From Roseivirga sp. 4D4 (GTDB lineage Bacteria; Bacteroidota; Bacteroidia; Cytophagales; Cyclobacteriaceae): DNA of 64,000 nt. The position numbers were made by a program, and so were the translations under genes. The first letter of the stretch is position 1; each line of letters starts with the position of its first letter. The notes below the pieces were generated by a model, which made no database searches, was not told the origin of the DNA, and was given only the letters and a program-made list of their open reading frames with translations. The stretch covers positions 355,001-419,000 of the forward strand of contig NZ_MDGP01000001.1 of assembly GCF_001747095.1 (NCBI RefSeq), in the 5' to 3' direction. Positions 44,720 through 55,400 of this stretch are shown in pieces.

Positions 44720-46204
44720 ATGTCGAAATACATTATTACTGTTGATGCTGGAACCACCAGCGAGCGCGCCATCATATTTAATAAGCAAGGTGAGATTGTC
44801 AATGTCTCCCAGCGAGAATTTGAACAGTTCTACCCCAAACCAGGATGGGTCGAGCACAATCCATTGGAGATTTGGGAGACACAAAAGTTTACGATTAGCG
44901 ATGTATTGGAAAAGCAAGGAGCATCGGCTTCAGATATTGCCGCTATTGGCATAACCAACCAGCGGGAAACGACCCTGGTTTGGGATAAGAAAACTGGAAA
45001 ATCTATCCATAAGGCGATCGTTTGGCAAGACAGAAGGACGGCTGATTATTGTGAGTCACTTAAAGCTGCTGGGCATGCTGATATGATTCAGGACAAGACG
45101 GGCTTATTGATTGACGCTTACTTCTCAGCATCTAAGATTCGTTGGATACTCGATCAGGTTAACGGTGCTCAGGCTAGAGCGGAAGCGGGAGAGCTGGCTT
45201 TCGGAACTGTAGATAGTTGGTTGCTATGGAAATTGACAGGAGGTAAAGTGCATGCCACAGATGTCAGCAACGCCAGCCGAACAATGATCTTTAATATTCA
45301 TGATCTTCAATGGGATGATGAATTGCTTGCCTTGTTTAATATCCCTAAAGTGATGTTGCCTGATGTAAAAAGCAGTAGCGAGGTATATGGTCATACAGAT
45401 GCAGAACTGTTTGGAGGAGAAATTCCAATTGCCGGTATAGCCGGTGATCAACAGTCAGCCTTATTTGGTCAAATGTGTACAGAGCCCGGAATGGTGAAAA
45501 ATACCTACGGAACAGGCTGCTTTATGGTCATGAATACGGGTAATAAAGTCATCAAATCAAAGCACAAATTGTTATCGACCATAGGATGGAAGATTGGTGA
45601 TGAGGTAAACTATGCGCTAGAAGGAAGTATTTTCATCGGTGGAGCGATTGTTCAATTTTTAAGAGATAACCTTCATTTTGTTGACAATGCTCCTGAGATA
45701 GAAGCTTTGGCAAAATCTGTCGAAGACAATGGCGGAGTTTATTTCGTGCCTGGCTTTGTAGGGCTTGGTGCTCCACATTGGGATCAATACAGTACTGGCC
45801 TTATGATTGGCCTGACTCGAGGAACCGAAAAGGGACATATTGCCAGGGCAGCATTAGAGGCCTTAGCACTTCAAAGTATGGAGGTCATTGATACCATGGC
45901 GCTGGACTCAGGAATAGAACAAAAAGAACTCAGAGTAGATGGTGGGGCTTCTGCCAATAACCTTTTAATGCAAATCCAATCGGATATTACAGGGCTCAAG
46001 ATTGTCAGACCGCAAATTGTAGAAACTACAGCGCAGGGAGCCGCTTTCTTGGCTGGCTTGGCAGTGGGCTATTGGGAGAGTAAAGAAGAGATTCAATCAC
46101 TTTGGGCCATTGACAAAACTTTTGAGCCATCTGGCAAGGATGTTTCTGATGTCAAAAAGAATTGGTCACGGGCAGTGGAACGGGCTAAGGCTTGGGTTGA
46201 ATAA
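44720..46204 (+). CDS. glpK: Glycerol kinase
   Basis: The 494-residue FGGY kinase phosphorylates glycerol to sn-glycerol 3-phosphate. Signature parts: WVEHNPLEIWETQ, GITNQRETTLVWD, WQDRRTA, GIAGDQQSALFGQ and DGGASANNLLMQIQSD. The N-terminal phosphate loop reads TVDAGTTSERAI where most family members have DQGTTSSRA: Gln to Ala and Ser to Glu. The catalytic Asp region (GIAGDQQ) is intact. It is followed by glpD 21 bases later. No GlpF facilitator is found in the window, so glycerol may enter by another protein or diffusion. Confidence 0.96.
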   Translation: MSKYIITVDAGTTSERAIIFNKQGEIVNVSQREFEQFYPKPGWVEHNPLEIWETQKFTISDVLEKQGASASDIAAIGITNQRETTLVWDKKTGKSIHKAIVWQDRRTADYCESLKAAGHADMIQDKTGLLIDAYFSASKIRWILDQVNGAQARAEAGELAFGTVDSWLLWKLTGGKVHATDVSNASRTMIFNIHDLQWDDELLALFNIPKVMLPDVKSSSEVYGHTDAELFGGEIPIAGIAGDQQSALFGQMCTEPGMVKNTYGTGCFMVMNTGNKVIKSKHKLLSTIGWKIGDEVNYALEGSIFIGGAIVQFLRDNLHFVDNAPEIEALAKSVEDNGGVYFVPGFVGLGAPHWDQYSTGLMIGLTRGTEKGHIARAALEALALQSMEVIDTMALDSGIEQKELRVDGGASANNLLMQIQSDITGLKIVRPQIVETTAQGAAFLAGLAVGYWESKEEIQSLWAIDKTFEPSGKDVSDVKKNWSRAVERAKAWVE

Positions 46205-46225
46205 TCCACCAAAAAGAGCAAAATC

Positions 46226-47791
46226 ATGAAGAGAGAAAAGATGTTGAAAAGGCTCAAGAAGCAAAAAGAGCCTTGGGATATTGTTGTGATTGGCGGAGGA
46301 GCCACTGGCCTTGGTGTAGCTGTTGATGCTGCTTCGAGAGGCTATAAGACACTGCTGTTAGAACAGCACGATTTTGCTAAAGGAACCTCAAGCCGGAGTA
46401 CAAAATTGGTGCATGGTGGTGTCCGTTACCTACAACAAGGCGACATCTCTCTGGTGTTGGAAGCCTTAAAAGAAAGAGGACTGATGATCCAGAATGCGCC
46501 TCACCTTGTTAAGAATCAAGCCTTTATTATCCCTAATTATGAATGGTGGGATGGTCCGTTCTATCAGGTAGGACTGAAGGTATATGATTTGATGTCAGGT
46601 AAGCTTGGTATTGGATCATCTAAAAGACTCTCTAAAGAAGAGACTGTTGAACATATTCCAACGATCGACCAAAATGGTTTGAAGGGGGGTGTGGTCTACT
46701 ATGATGGCCAATTTGATGATGCGCGCATGGCATTGACTTTGGCTAAGACAGCGCATCAATATAATGGTGTAATGCTCAATTACTTTGAAGTCACTGGTCT
46801 TGAAAAGAATGCGGAGGGCATTATCGAAGGGCTGAAGGCACGTGATCGTGAATCGGGAAAAAACTATAGCATTAAGGCCAAAGCAGTCATCAACGCCACA
46901 GGAGTTTTTGCCGATAGCGTTAAGAAGATGGATGAGCCTGAGGTGAAAACTATGATTCAGCCGAGTCAGGGGATTCACCTTGTGGTTGGCAAGGAGTTTT
47001 TGCCAGATAAATATGCCATTATGGTGCCACAGACCAAGGATGGTCGTGTGATGTTTGCTGTGCCCTGGCATGACAAGGTGGTTTTGGGAACAACCGATAC
47101 CATGAAGGAGAAGCCAGAGTTGGAGCCTGAAGCTCAAGAACAGGAAATAGATTTTATTTTAGAAACGGCAGGCCAATACCTGACAAAACAACCAACCAAA
47201 TCTGACATTTTAAGTGTGTTTTCAGGCTTGAGACCATTGGCCAAACCAGAAGGAGATGGCAAGTCCACCAAGGAAATATCCAGACACCATAAAGTTATGA
47301 TTTCTCAATCGGGGCTGATCACAATTATTGGCGGCAAGTGGACCACCTATCGAAAAATGGCCGAAGATACTGTTGACAATGCCATGTTGATTGGTGCTTT
47401 GCCCGAACGAAAATGTATCACTAAAAACCTGCCCGTTTCGGGCTATGACAAAAACCTCGATTTGACCACAGACCCACTGGCGGTTTATGGTACTGAGAAG
47501 TATCAATTGCTTGAGCTGGAGGAGGAGGACCCAGGTTTGGCCGAGGTGATCAGTGAGACCATACCCCTTAGGAAATCTCAAGTCATTTGGGCGGTGAAAC
47601 ATGAAATGGCAAGGACAGTTGAAGATATGTTGGCAAGAAGAGTTCGAGGCTTATTTCTTGATGCAACTGAGTCTTTGAGAGTCTCTGGCAGAGTGGCAGA
47701 AATAATGGCAGAAGAGCTAGGGGAAGGCTCTGAATGGATAGACGAGCAATTGGAGTCCTTCAATGAAGTAGCAGGGAAGTATATTATTTAA
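46226..47791 (+). CDS. glpD: FAD-dependent glycerol-3-phosphate dehydrogenase
   Basis: This 521-residue flavoprotein oxidises glycerol 3-phosphate to dihydroxyacetone phosphate, feeding electrons to quinone at the inner membrane. The FAD dinucleotide fold is near the N-terminus (DIVVIGGGATGLGVAVDAAS), followed by FAKGTSSRSTKLVHGGVRYL, a GlpD hallmark. Further on come MFAVPWHDKVVLGTTDT, then TIIGGKWTTYRKMAEDTVD. It is co-transcribed with glpK. Its last four bases overlap the end of the convergent TPR gene. Confidence 0.96.
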   Translation: MKREKMLKRLKKQKEPWDIVVIGGGATGLGVAVDAASRGYKTLLLEQHDFAKGTSSRSTKLVHGGVRYLQQGDISLVLEALKERGLMIQNAPHLVKNQAFIIPNYEWWDGPFYQVGLKVYDLMSGKLGIGSSKRLSKEETVEHIPTIDQNGLKGGVVYYDGQFDDARMALTLAKTAHQYNGVMLNYFEVTGLEKNAEGIIEGLKARDRESGKNYSIKAKAVINATGVFADSVKKMDEPEVKTMIQPSQGIHLVVGKEFLPDKYAIMVPQTKDGRVMFAVPWHDKVVLGTTDTMKEKPELEPEAQEQEIDFILETAGQYLTKQPTKSDILSVFSGLRPLAKPEGDGKSTKEISRHHKVMISQSGLITIIGGKWTTYRKMAEDTVDNAMLIGALPERKCITKNLPVSGYDKNLDLTTDPLAVYGTEKYQLLELEEEDPGLAEVISETIPLRKSQVIWAVKHEMARTVEDMLARRVRGLFLDATESLRVSGRVAEIMAEELGEGSEWIDEQLESFNEVAGKYII

Positions 47792-48978
47792 GGCCTATTG
47801 CCTTCTTTTTCCTTCAGCTTTTTTTGTATGGCACGCTTCTCGTCTCCCATACTGAGTCTGTCATAATAGGTTTCGAGTGTCCTTAGAATATTCAGGTCAG
47901 TTGTATCTTTTCTCGATGCGGCTTCCATCCTTGGTAATGCCTTTCTAATAAAGTCTAGTGCGATTTCTTCGTAGGACTCAGCATTGGCCTTATACTCATC
48001 ATTGGTCATGTTATTGATTGCCAGGTAGTAGCTATTCGCCTGATCATTGTAAAGCATGGACAAGTTAAAATTAGCTACAAGGTTATCTGGAGAGATATCC
48101 AGGACCTTCAAGTAGGCTTCTTCAGATTGAGTTATCGCAGTCTGTAGAGCGAGGCTGTCAATTACTGTTTCGGCCTTTAATGCTTTGATTCGATCATCAT
48201 AGAGTACTGCTCTCCTAAGTGCCAATTGATCGTTATCTATATCCGTTTTCAGAATTTCAGTAATCAGGTCGATCGCTTTTTCATTCTCTTCCGATAACAA
48301 GTAGATATCGAGCTTGTAACGATCGAATACTGGTGAATTTGGGAAATCTTTTTTTGCTTGATCTATAGTCAATAAGGCAGCCGGAAAGTCTTTTTGAAGG
48401 TCTCGCTGAATACTGATCATGCTTTGATAAATACTCTCCTTTGGCCTCATGTCCAGAAGCTTCCTGAAGTTTGCCAAGGCCTTATCATAAAGCTTACCCT
48501 GAACCGCAGCATTTGCAGCATAAGTGATGATAGTAGAATCATTGGGTGCAATGATTACAGCATTTTCAAAAGCCTCCAAAGCAGACTGATAATCCTGTTG
48601 CTGATACCATTGGGCTCCGTTCTGTATTAATTCCTGAAAGATCTGTTCAATACTCTGATCTGCTGATAGATTAATCCTGACATTATTTGAGGGGTATTTC
48701 TGGGTCATTTGATACCCAAGGATGGCATCAGATAAGTAAGTAGACTTTATTGTCCCGGCAGGCTCATTTTTGAACAGTGCTTTGTTAATTTCAGCATAGG
48801 TGTACCAGGCACCACCATCTTCCTTAAACTCATTGGTCTTAACAGCTTCTTTAATCACAGCTAATGCCTCCGATAATTTGCCTTCGGCCTGGAGCGTACG
48901 GGCTTCTATCAGTCCTGTGCCTTGACCAGCGGCAGAGAAGGACATGAAAAGAAATATGAAAACCCAGATTTTCGGCAT
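47788..48978 (-). CDS. Exported TPR-repeat protein
   Basis: The 396-residue protein has a Sec signal (about 1-18, ending AAGQ). It is built of TPR-like helix pairs, for example AQWYQQQDYQSALEAFENAV, AAVQGKLYDKALANFRKLLD and EEAYLKVLDISPDNLVANFN. TPR proteins mostly scaffold protein assemblies; no specific partner can be named. It stands alone, convergent with glpD. Confidence 0.87.
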   Translation of the reverse strand: MPKIWVFIFLFMSFSAAGQGTGLIEARTLQAEGKLSEALAVIKEAVKTNEFKEDGGAWYTYAEINKALFKNEPAGTIKSTYLSDAILGYQMTQKYPSNNVRINLSADQSIEQIFQELIQNGAQWYQQQDYQSALEAFENAVIIAPNDSTIITYAANAAVQGKLYDKALANFRKLLDMRPKESIYQSMISIQRDLQKDFPAALLTIDQAKKDFPNSPVFDRYKLDIYLLSEENEKAIDLITEILKTDIDNDQLALRRAVLYDDRIKALKAETVIDSLALQTAITQSEEAYLKVLDISPDNLVANFNLSMLYNDQANSYYLAINNMTNDEYKANAESYEEIALDFIRKALPRMEAASRKDTTDLNILRTLETYYDRLSMGDEKRAIQKKLKEKEGNRP

Positions 48979-49246
48979 AAGGTGATTTTGTGTGAAGTTG
49001 CTAAAGTATAATCACTAATTCAAACGAATATTGGCCTGAGGAAGATATCGGTGATTGTGATCTAGTCAATTACCTCCGGTTTGGATTTTTTTCAAAAACC
49101 AATAATTCTTAAGTCATCTGCATGACAATTAATTATTCCATTTACTAAAAACGCGACCTGCATTATTTTTGATTGTTTTGTCTTTTATCTGCCAAATTAT
49201 CTGTTGTTAGTGCAACCGTTTTCAGAAGGTGATTTATAGATTTTTT

Positions 49247-49271
49247 CAATTCTTTTGGAACAAAAGTATTG
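49247..49271. promoter_or_regulatory. 25-base near-perfect palindrome, candidate TetR operator
   Basis: The half-sites are CAATTCTTTTG (49247-49257) and CAAAAGTATTG (49261-49271), matching at 10 of 11 positions around a 3-base centre. It lies 67 bases before the TetR start. Size and symmetry are typical of TetR-family operators. A second, looser dyad, GGAAACT/AGTTTCC (49295-49301, 49316-49322), overlaps the promoter and is an alternative site. Confidence 0.6.
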
Positions 49272-49300
49272 ATATTCACGTCATTAGGACATCAGGAAAC

Positions 49301-49331
49301 TTTGAATACGATAATAGTTTCCTTAGTTTTG
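49301..49331 (+). promoter_or_regulatory. Bacteroidota-type promoter of the efflux operon
   Basis: TTTG (49301-49304) and TAGTTTTG (49324-49331) match the -33 and -7 consensus exactly with a 19-base spacer. Transcription would begin at about 49337-49340, at or next to the annotated ATG 49339. The message may therefore be leaderless, or translation may start at the second ATG, 49345. The GGAAACT/AGTTTCC dyad overlaps this promoter. Confidence 0.65.
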
Positions 49332-49338
49332 CTCAAGA

Positions 49339-49968
49339 ATGGAAATGAAAGAGAAAATAGCGGAAAGAGCGAGTGAACTCATGCAACAGTTCGGTATAAG
49401 AACTGTGACCATGGATGATATTTCTCGCGACCTGGGGATTTCCAAAAAAACAATCTATCAATACTTTAAGGATAAGAAGGAGCTTGTTAATACCATAACA
49501 AGCATGAACTTGAATTTGGAGAAGGAGAGATTTGAGGGGACTGCCATTACTAGCGAAAACAGTGTTCATGAGTTGATCATGGTTTCTCAATGTTTGAGAG
49601 AGTCTATGAAAGACATGAAGATGAGCCTGATGAACGAGTTACAGAAGTTTTATCCTGAGGCCTGGCAAATGTACGAGGATTTCAAAACAGAGGTACTGTT
49701 AGAATCTATAACCGCAGTTATAAAAAGAGGACAAAAAGAAGGCCTATTTCGTGCCGAAGTAGATCCTTACTTGATAGCCATAATGCGGATTGAACAGGTT
49801 CAAACCTTCATTATGAGAAACTTATTCCCTAGGGAAAAGTATTCGCTATACGATGCACAAATGCAATTATTCGATCACTTTATACACGGTCTTTTTACCA
49901 TAGAAGGCCATCAACTTTTTAATGATTATACCACGTCAAAAATTAAAACCAATGAGACGCTCAATTAG
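49339..49968 (+). CDS. TetR-family repressor heading an RND efflux operon
   Basis: The 209-residue regulator has a TetR helix-turn-helix (IAERASELMQQFGIRTVTMD, DISRDLGISKKTIYQYFKDK) followed by a helical ligand domain. It is first in an operon with TolC, adaptor and RND genes, and overlaps the TolC gene by 17 bases. The usual model is repression of its own operon, lifted by pump substrates. Start 49339 or 49345 (MKEKIAERAS) are both possible. Confidence 0.93.
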   Translation: MEMKEKIAERASELMQQFGIRTVTMDDISRDLGISKKTIYQYFKDKKELVNTITSMNLNLEKERFEGTAITSENSVHELIMVSQCLRESMKDMKMSLMNELQKFYPEAWQMYEDFKTEVLLESITAVIKRGQKEGLFRAEVDPYLIAIMRIEQVQTFIMRNLFPREKYSLYDAQMQLFDHFIHGLFTIEGHQLFNDYTTSKIKTNETLN

Positions 49969-51301
49969 GAGATTAAACTATTTAGCGGTGCTGATGCTAT
50001 TGGCTCTAGGAGCCAATGCACAAAGCGGGATTTCTCTTCAAGAGGCAATCAGTTATGCCTTATTAAATAATGAAGATATAAAGAATGCTAAAGTGGCGAC
50101 AAAGGATGCCGATGCACAAGTCTTTGAGACCCGTGCCGATGGGTTACCTCAGGTCGATGCAAGTTTTGGTTATACCAACAACCTAGAAATTCAGAGGATA
50201 TTTTTACCCGGAACTTTTGATGCGACTGGTCAAACACCCCCGGATGGGACATTTCCAGCAGCTTTTGGTGTTCAGCATTTGGGTACTTTTAGTGTGAGTG
50301 GTAGTCAGATGATTTGGGATGGATCTTTCTTCATTGGTTTAAAGGCCGCTAAGATGTTGAGAGAAAAAGTAATTGTTGATGAAAAGAAGACTGAGATCGA
50401 TGTAATCGAACAAGTCACCAAGGCGTATTATCTGGTTTTAGTCAATCAAGTAAGGACTGAACTCATCGATACCAATATTAGTACGATTGAGTCGACATTG
50501 AAAGATACAAGAGCACTTTATGAAAATGGTTTTGCTGAAAAAATAGATGTAACCAGGCTTCAAGTGCAATTGAATAACCTAAAGACTGAACGCCAAGGTG
50601 TCGATCAGGTGATAGAGTCTAGCAAGAATTTACTCAAATTGACAATGGGTATGCCAGTGACAAAGGATGTTGAATTGAGTGGCAACCTTGCCAATTTCGA
50701 TTTTGAATATTCGACTGCAGATGTTGATGCATTTAATGTGCAAGAACGCATTGAAGCTCAGCAATTAGACTACTTAAAGAGCCTTGCCGAACTGGATATC
50801 AAGAATATTTATTCGCAGTACATCCCTAAGGTTACCCTAAATGCTGGATGGGCAAGGAATACCGGAAATGACGGATTTGGTAACCTTTGGAATTCTAACC
50901 GCGCCTGGTTTACCAACTCTAGTATTGGCGTGAATATCAGCATACCGGTTTTTGACGGGCTTCGGAAGAAATACACCGTGGCCCGAAAAAAATATCAATT
51001 AGAGACACTTGATAATCAGTACTCACTTTTGACCAATAGCTTAAAACAACAACTCTTGGATGCCAAAGATGCACTGGATGTAAATCTTCAGCGTCTTGAA
51101 GTACAAAGAGAAAATATGGCTTTGGCTAAGGAAGTAACAGACATCACCCGTGAGAAGTACACGGAAGGCGTTGGTTCAAACTTGGAGCTTATCAATTCTG
51201 AAAAAGACTACAAAGAAGCCGAAATCAACTATTTGAGTGCCCTTTATGAGGCGATCATTGCTAAAGTAGATTTAGACAGATCACTGGGTAAACTTAACTA
51301 A
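49952..51301 (+). CDS. TolC-family outer-membrane efflux protein
   Basis: From ATG 49952 (MRRSIRRLNYLAVLMLLALG) the protein has 449 residues and a signal ending near NAQ. The body has the duplicated outer-membrane-efflux pattern: ISLQEAISYALLNNEDIKNA near the start, long coiled helices, and GVGSNLELINSEKDYKEAEI near the end. It forms the exit duct of the tripartite pump. The upstream ATG at 49922 would place residues before the signal and lies within TetR. Confidence 0.93.
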   Translation: MRRSIRRLNYLAVLMLLALGANAQSGISLQEAISYALLNNEDIKNAKVATKDADAQVFETRADGLPQVDASFGYTNNLEIQRIFLPGTFDATGQTPPDGTFPAAFGVQHLGTFSVSGSQMIWDGSFFIGLKAAKMLREKVIVDEKKTEIDVIEQVTKAYYLVLVNQVRTELIDTNISTIESTLKDTRALYENGFAEKIDVTRLQVQLNNLKTERQGVDQVIESSKNLLKLTMGMPVTKDVELSGNLANFDFEYSTADVDAFNVQERIEAQQLDYLKSLAELDIKNIYSQYIPKVTLNAGWARNTGNDGFGNLWNSNRAWFTNSSIGVNISIPVFDGLRKKYTVARKKYQLETLDNQYSLLTNSLKQQLLDAKDALDVNLQRLEVQRENMALAKEVTDITREKYTEGVGSNLELINSEKDYKEAEINYLSALYEAIIAKVDLDRSLGKLN

Positions 51302-51341
51302 CAACACAATGACTTACAGAACTTCAAAAATATATAGAGAC

Positions 51342-52475
51342 ATGAAACCTCAGAACATCATCACATTTTTACTCATTGCTTTAATCGCAGTTGGTTGCGG
51401 TCAGAGCGAAGAGGGCGTTGAAGGAAAGAAAACAAGGCTAACAGAAGCCAAAGCAGAGATCAAAGCCCTACAGGCAGAGATTAAGACCTTAGAGGCAGAA
51501 ATCATTGCAGAAGATCCTGATTTTAATAAACCGACTGAGACAGCGACTTTAATTACTACTGTCCCTGCTGCCAAGACTAATTTCGAACATAAAATCGAAG
51601 TTAGAGGAAACGTGGATTCAAGAACCAATGTTGACGTAAGCGCTGAGATGGCTGGAATTTTGACCGCTGTAAATGTCAAAGAAGGTCAGTACGTAGAAGA
51701 AGGTGAAGTGATGGCGGTTATTGATTCTGAAAACCTTGAAAAGACAATCGCGGAAGTTGAGAGTCAGTTGGATTATGCGACTACAATTTTCGAAAAGCGT
51801 GATAGACTTTGGAAGAAGAATATAGGCACTGAAATCGATTATTTGCAGGCCAAGAATAACAAGACCTCTTTAGAGAACCAGTTGGCGACATTAAACACAC
51901 AACTGGATAAGGCAGAAATTAGAGCGCCTTTTAGTGGTACGGTAGAGCAGGTGCCTGTTAAGAGAGGCCAGCTTGTTCAACCAGGCTTTCCGGTAGCCCT
52001 AATCGTGAGTAATGCAGACATGTATATTTCTGCAGAAGTTTCTGAGGCCTACGTTGGAAAGTTCAAAAGAGGAGATGATGTATCTGTTAGTATCCCTTCA
52101 TTGGATAAGAGCTTTGATTCAAAGATTATCTCTGTTGGAAGAGTGATTAATCCTGCAAGCAGAACTTTCACTATTGAAGTAAGATTGCCTCGCGTTGATC
52201 AATACCTCAAAACTAATCTCGTTACGCGCATAGCATTGACTGACTATGAGGCCAATGACGCGGTTGTTATCCCTTCCAGAATTATTCAGGAAGACCTCGA
52301 AGGCAACTTTGTCTACTTGGTAAAGGGAAAAAAGGCCAGTAAAGTACATGTGAAGCTGGGTTATTCATATGATAACCATACTGAAGTTGTTGATGGCTTA
52401 GCCGGTGGCGAAGTTGTGGTGGATAAGGGCAACAGAACTGTTGCTGATGGAACCACTGTAAGTATTCAAAATTAA
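51342..52475 (+). CDS. RND membrane-fusion (adaptor) lipoprotein
   Basis: From ATG 51342 it has 377 residues with lipobox LIAVGC (Cys about 19). A coiled coil (about 28-55) precedes the lipoyl/HlyD-like core (VDVSAEMAGILTAVNVKEGQYVEEG), then the hairpin and second lipoyl half (AEIRAPFSGTVEQVPVKRGQ), and the membrane-proximal domain. It joins the RND pump to TolC in the periplasm. The start at 51309 would place 11 residues before the signal. Confidence 0.93.
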   Translation: MKPQNIITFLLIALIAVGCGQSEEGVEGKKTRLTEAKAEIKALQAEIKTLEAEIIAEDPDFNKPTETATLITTVPAAKTNFEHKIEVRGNVDSRTNVDVSAEMAGILTAVNVKEGQYVEEGEVMAVIDSENLEKTIAEVESQLDYATTIFEKRDRLWKKNIGTEIDYLQAKNNKTSLENQLATLNTQLDKAEIRAPFSGTVEQVPVKRGQLVQPGFPVALIVSNADMYISAEVSEAYVGKFKRGDDVSVSIPSLDKSFDSKIISVGRVINPASRTFTIEVRLPRVDQYLKTNLVTRIALTDYEANDAVVIPSRIIQEDLEGNFVYLVKGKKASKVHVKLGYSYDNHTEVVDGLAGGEVVVDKGNRTVADGTTVSIQN

Positions 52476-52496
52476 TCAAACTCAAAGCGATAGATT

Positions 52497-55400
52497 ATGG
52501 CTAACGAGAACGAACAGAATGTAGTGGATAAGGAATTTGGTGTAACCTCCTTTTCCCTCCGCAATAGAATCACGGTATATGTGCTGACACTGATCATTGT
52601 GGCAGCAGGTATTTATTCATATATCACTTTGCCGAAAGAAAATTTCCCCGAAGTTGAGCAACCGACTGTCTATGTGAGTACGGCTCACCCTGGAAACTCG
52701 CCAGAGGATATCGAAAGCTTGATTACAAGAGAGCTTGAGAAAGAGATCAATACTATAGAAGGCGTGGATAATATCCAGTCTACTTCGGTACAGGATTTCT
52801 CAGCTATTGTGATCGAATTTCAAGTAGGCATAGACGTAGACGATGCAGTTATCGATGTGAAAGATGCCGTAGATAGAGCTAAATCGGAACTGCCTACTGA
52901 CTTGAAGACTGATCCTAACGTGATCAAATTTAGCTTTTCAGAGAACTTCCCAATTCTTAATATCAACTTGACTGACCCATCAAAATCATTGGATGAGCTA
53001 AATGATATTGCGGAATACCTTGAAGACGAGATTGAAAAATTTCCACAGGTTTCTAAGGCGAATATTGTCGGTGTTGATGAGAAAGAAGTTGAGGTAAGAG
53101 TAGATCCTTTCAAGCTAGAGGCTAGAAAGGTGACTTTTAATGATATTGAAAATGCTATTTCCTCAGAGAACATGACCCTTTCAGGAGGTAATGTGATTGC
53201 CGATGGATTGAGAAGAAACGTGCGCGTTATTGGTGAGTTTGATGATCCAGCACAGATGGAGAACATTATCATCAGCAACGAGAATGGCAATATCGTTTAC
53301 CTCAAGGATGTAGCGGTTGTTGAGTTTGGTTACAAAGACAAGCAGAACTACGCCCGACTGGATTTAGACCCGGTGGTCAAAGTAGACGTCATGAAAAGAA
53401 GTGGTGAGAACTTGTTGATCGCCACAGATAATATTATGGCGCTAATTGAGGAGAGTAGGCAGAGTGGTCAAATTCCAGAGTCGACCAAAGTGACTATTAC
53501 AAATGACCAATCCAAGGACACCAGAGAGCAGGTAAGTAGTTTGGGTAACAATATCATCTTTGGGGTGATCCTGGTAGTGACGGTTCTACTGTTTTTCTTG
53601 GGAACCAGAAACTCACTTTTCGTGGGTATGGCAATTCCGTTGTCCATGTTCATGGCATTGATGATTCTTGGACTTGCAGGCATCACGATTAATACAATGA
53701 CACTCTTCGGTCTTATTATGGCTCTGGGTATGTTGGTGGATAATGGTATTGTGGTTGTTGAGAATGTCTATCGTCTGATGGAAGAAGGCCTTAGCCCAAT
53801 GGCAGCAACCCGTAGAGGAGTTGGTGAGGTTGCACTTCCTATTATCTCTTCTACTGCAACTACATTAGCGGCTTTTATTCCATTGGCTTTCTGGCCTGGT
53901 ATCATTGGAGAGTTCATGCTCTATTTGCCATTGACCTTGATCATTACACTGGGTTCTTCACTCTTTGTAGCACTTGTCATTAACCCTGTTTTCATTTCAA
54001 CTTTCATGAAAGTTGATGGTCAAAAAGAGTATGATCACAAAAAGATTTTAATACGATCTACGCTCTCCATTATAGCTGGGGTTGTATTTGCCTTCGGCCT
54101 TGGTGTTATCGGTTTTGGTAACCTTTTGATGCTGATTGGTGTGATTACACTGCTTAATGTTTATGTGTTAGGACCTTTGTCACAGAGGTTCCAGGCAGGT
54201 TTTTTACCAAGATTGGAAGGGATTTATGTTAGGGTGCTTAGGAGTGCTGTAAAGCATCCTGTTATGTACCTGGGAGGAGCTTTCTTAACATTGATTATCT
54301 CTCTGGGAATCTTTGGTGCATTTCAGCCCAATGTCCTTTTCTTCCCTGAGAATGAACCTAAGTATGTGAATGTTTTTGTTGAGTATCCGGTAGGGACAGA
54401 TATTGAGAAAACAAATGCTTTCTCAAAGGATATTGAGGCCCAAGTGCTTGAAATCATCAAACCATATGAGGCCATTGTGGAGTCCGTATCTACGAATGTG
54501 AGTCAGGGAGCGGCTGATCCGAATGACCCTACAGCAGTTGGGCAGTCCGAAGAACCTCATAAGGCCAGAATTACTGTGAACTTCATCGAGAGTAAACTGA
54601 GAGGTGATTTGAACACAAAGGATGTAATGAACGATATCCGTGCTCAAGTGAAACTGCAACCGGGAGTTACATTGACAGTAGATAAGGATGCCGCAGGACC
54701 TCCAACGGGTAAGCCAGTTAATTTGGAGATCATTGGAGAAGACCTTCCTACACTGATTAACCTTGGGGAGGACATCAAGCAGAAAATCGCTGAATCAGGC
54801 ATTCAGGGAATTGAAAAGCTCAAGAGTTCTTTAGAATTGGGTAAGCCTGAATTGGTAATAGATATCGATCGTGATAATGCCAGACGTTTTGGTTTGTCGA
54901 CTTTCTCCATTGCTAATGAAATTAGGACCGCACTATTCGGAAAAGAAGTTTCTAAGTATAAGGAAGGTGAGGACGACTATGAGATCAATGTTCGACTGAA
55001 TGAGGACTACAGATATGACGTAGATGCCTTAATGAATAAGAACATCACTTTCAGAGACCAAAGCTCTGGTAAGTTGGTTCAGGTGCCGATTTCTTCTGTT
55101 GCGGATGTACGATATAGCTCTACTTATGGATCGATCAAGAGAAAGGATCTGGATAGGGTAGTGACATTAAGCTCGAACGTTTTGGCAGGAGCTAATGCCA
55201 CCGTAATTAATGACCAGCTAAAAGCGTTGATGGCGGATTACGATATGCCTGCTGGATACAGTTACGCTTTTACTGGTGAAGCAGAAGAGCAGGCTGAGAA
55301 CATGGCCTTCCTGGCGAAAGCCTTATTGATTGCGGTTTTCTCAATCTTCTTGATTATCGTTTCGCAGTTCAATAAGATCACAGCGCCATTTATCATTATG

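Larger units (their letters stand above)
48979..49338. other. 360-base divergent intergenic region
   Basis: Between the TPR gene (-) and the efflux operon (+). The right third carries an operator-like palindrome (49247-49271) and a promoter (49301-49331). The left two thirds (48979-49240) are AT-rich with no gene, no tRNA fold and no clear repeat; the TPR promoter must be there, but I could not place it. Confidence 0.7.
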
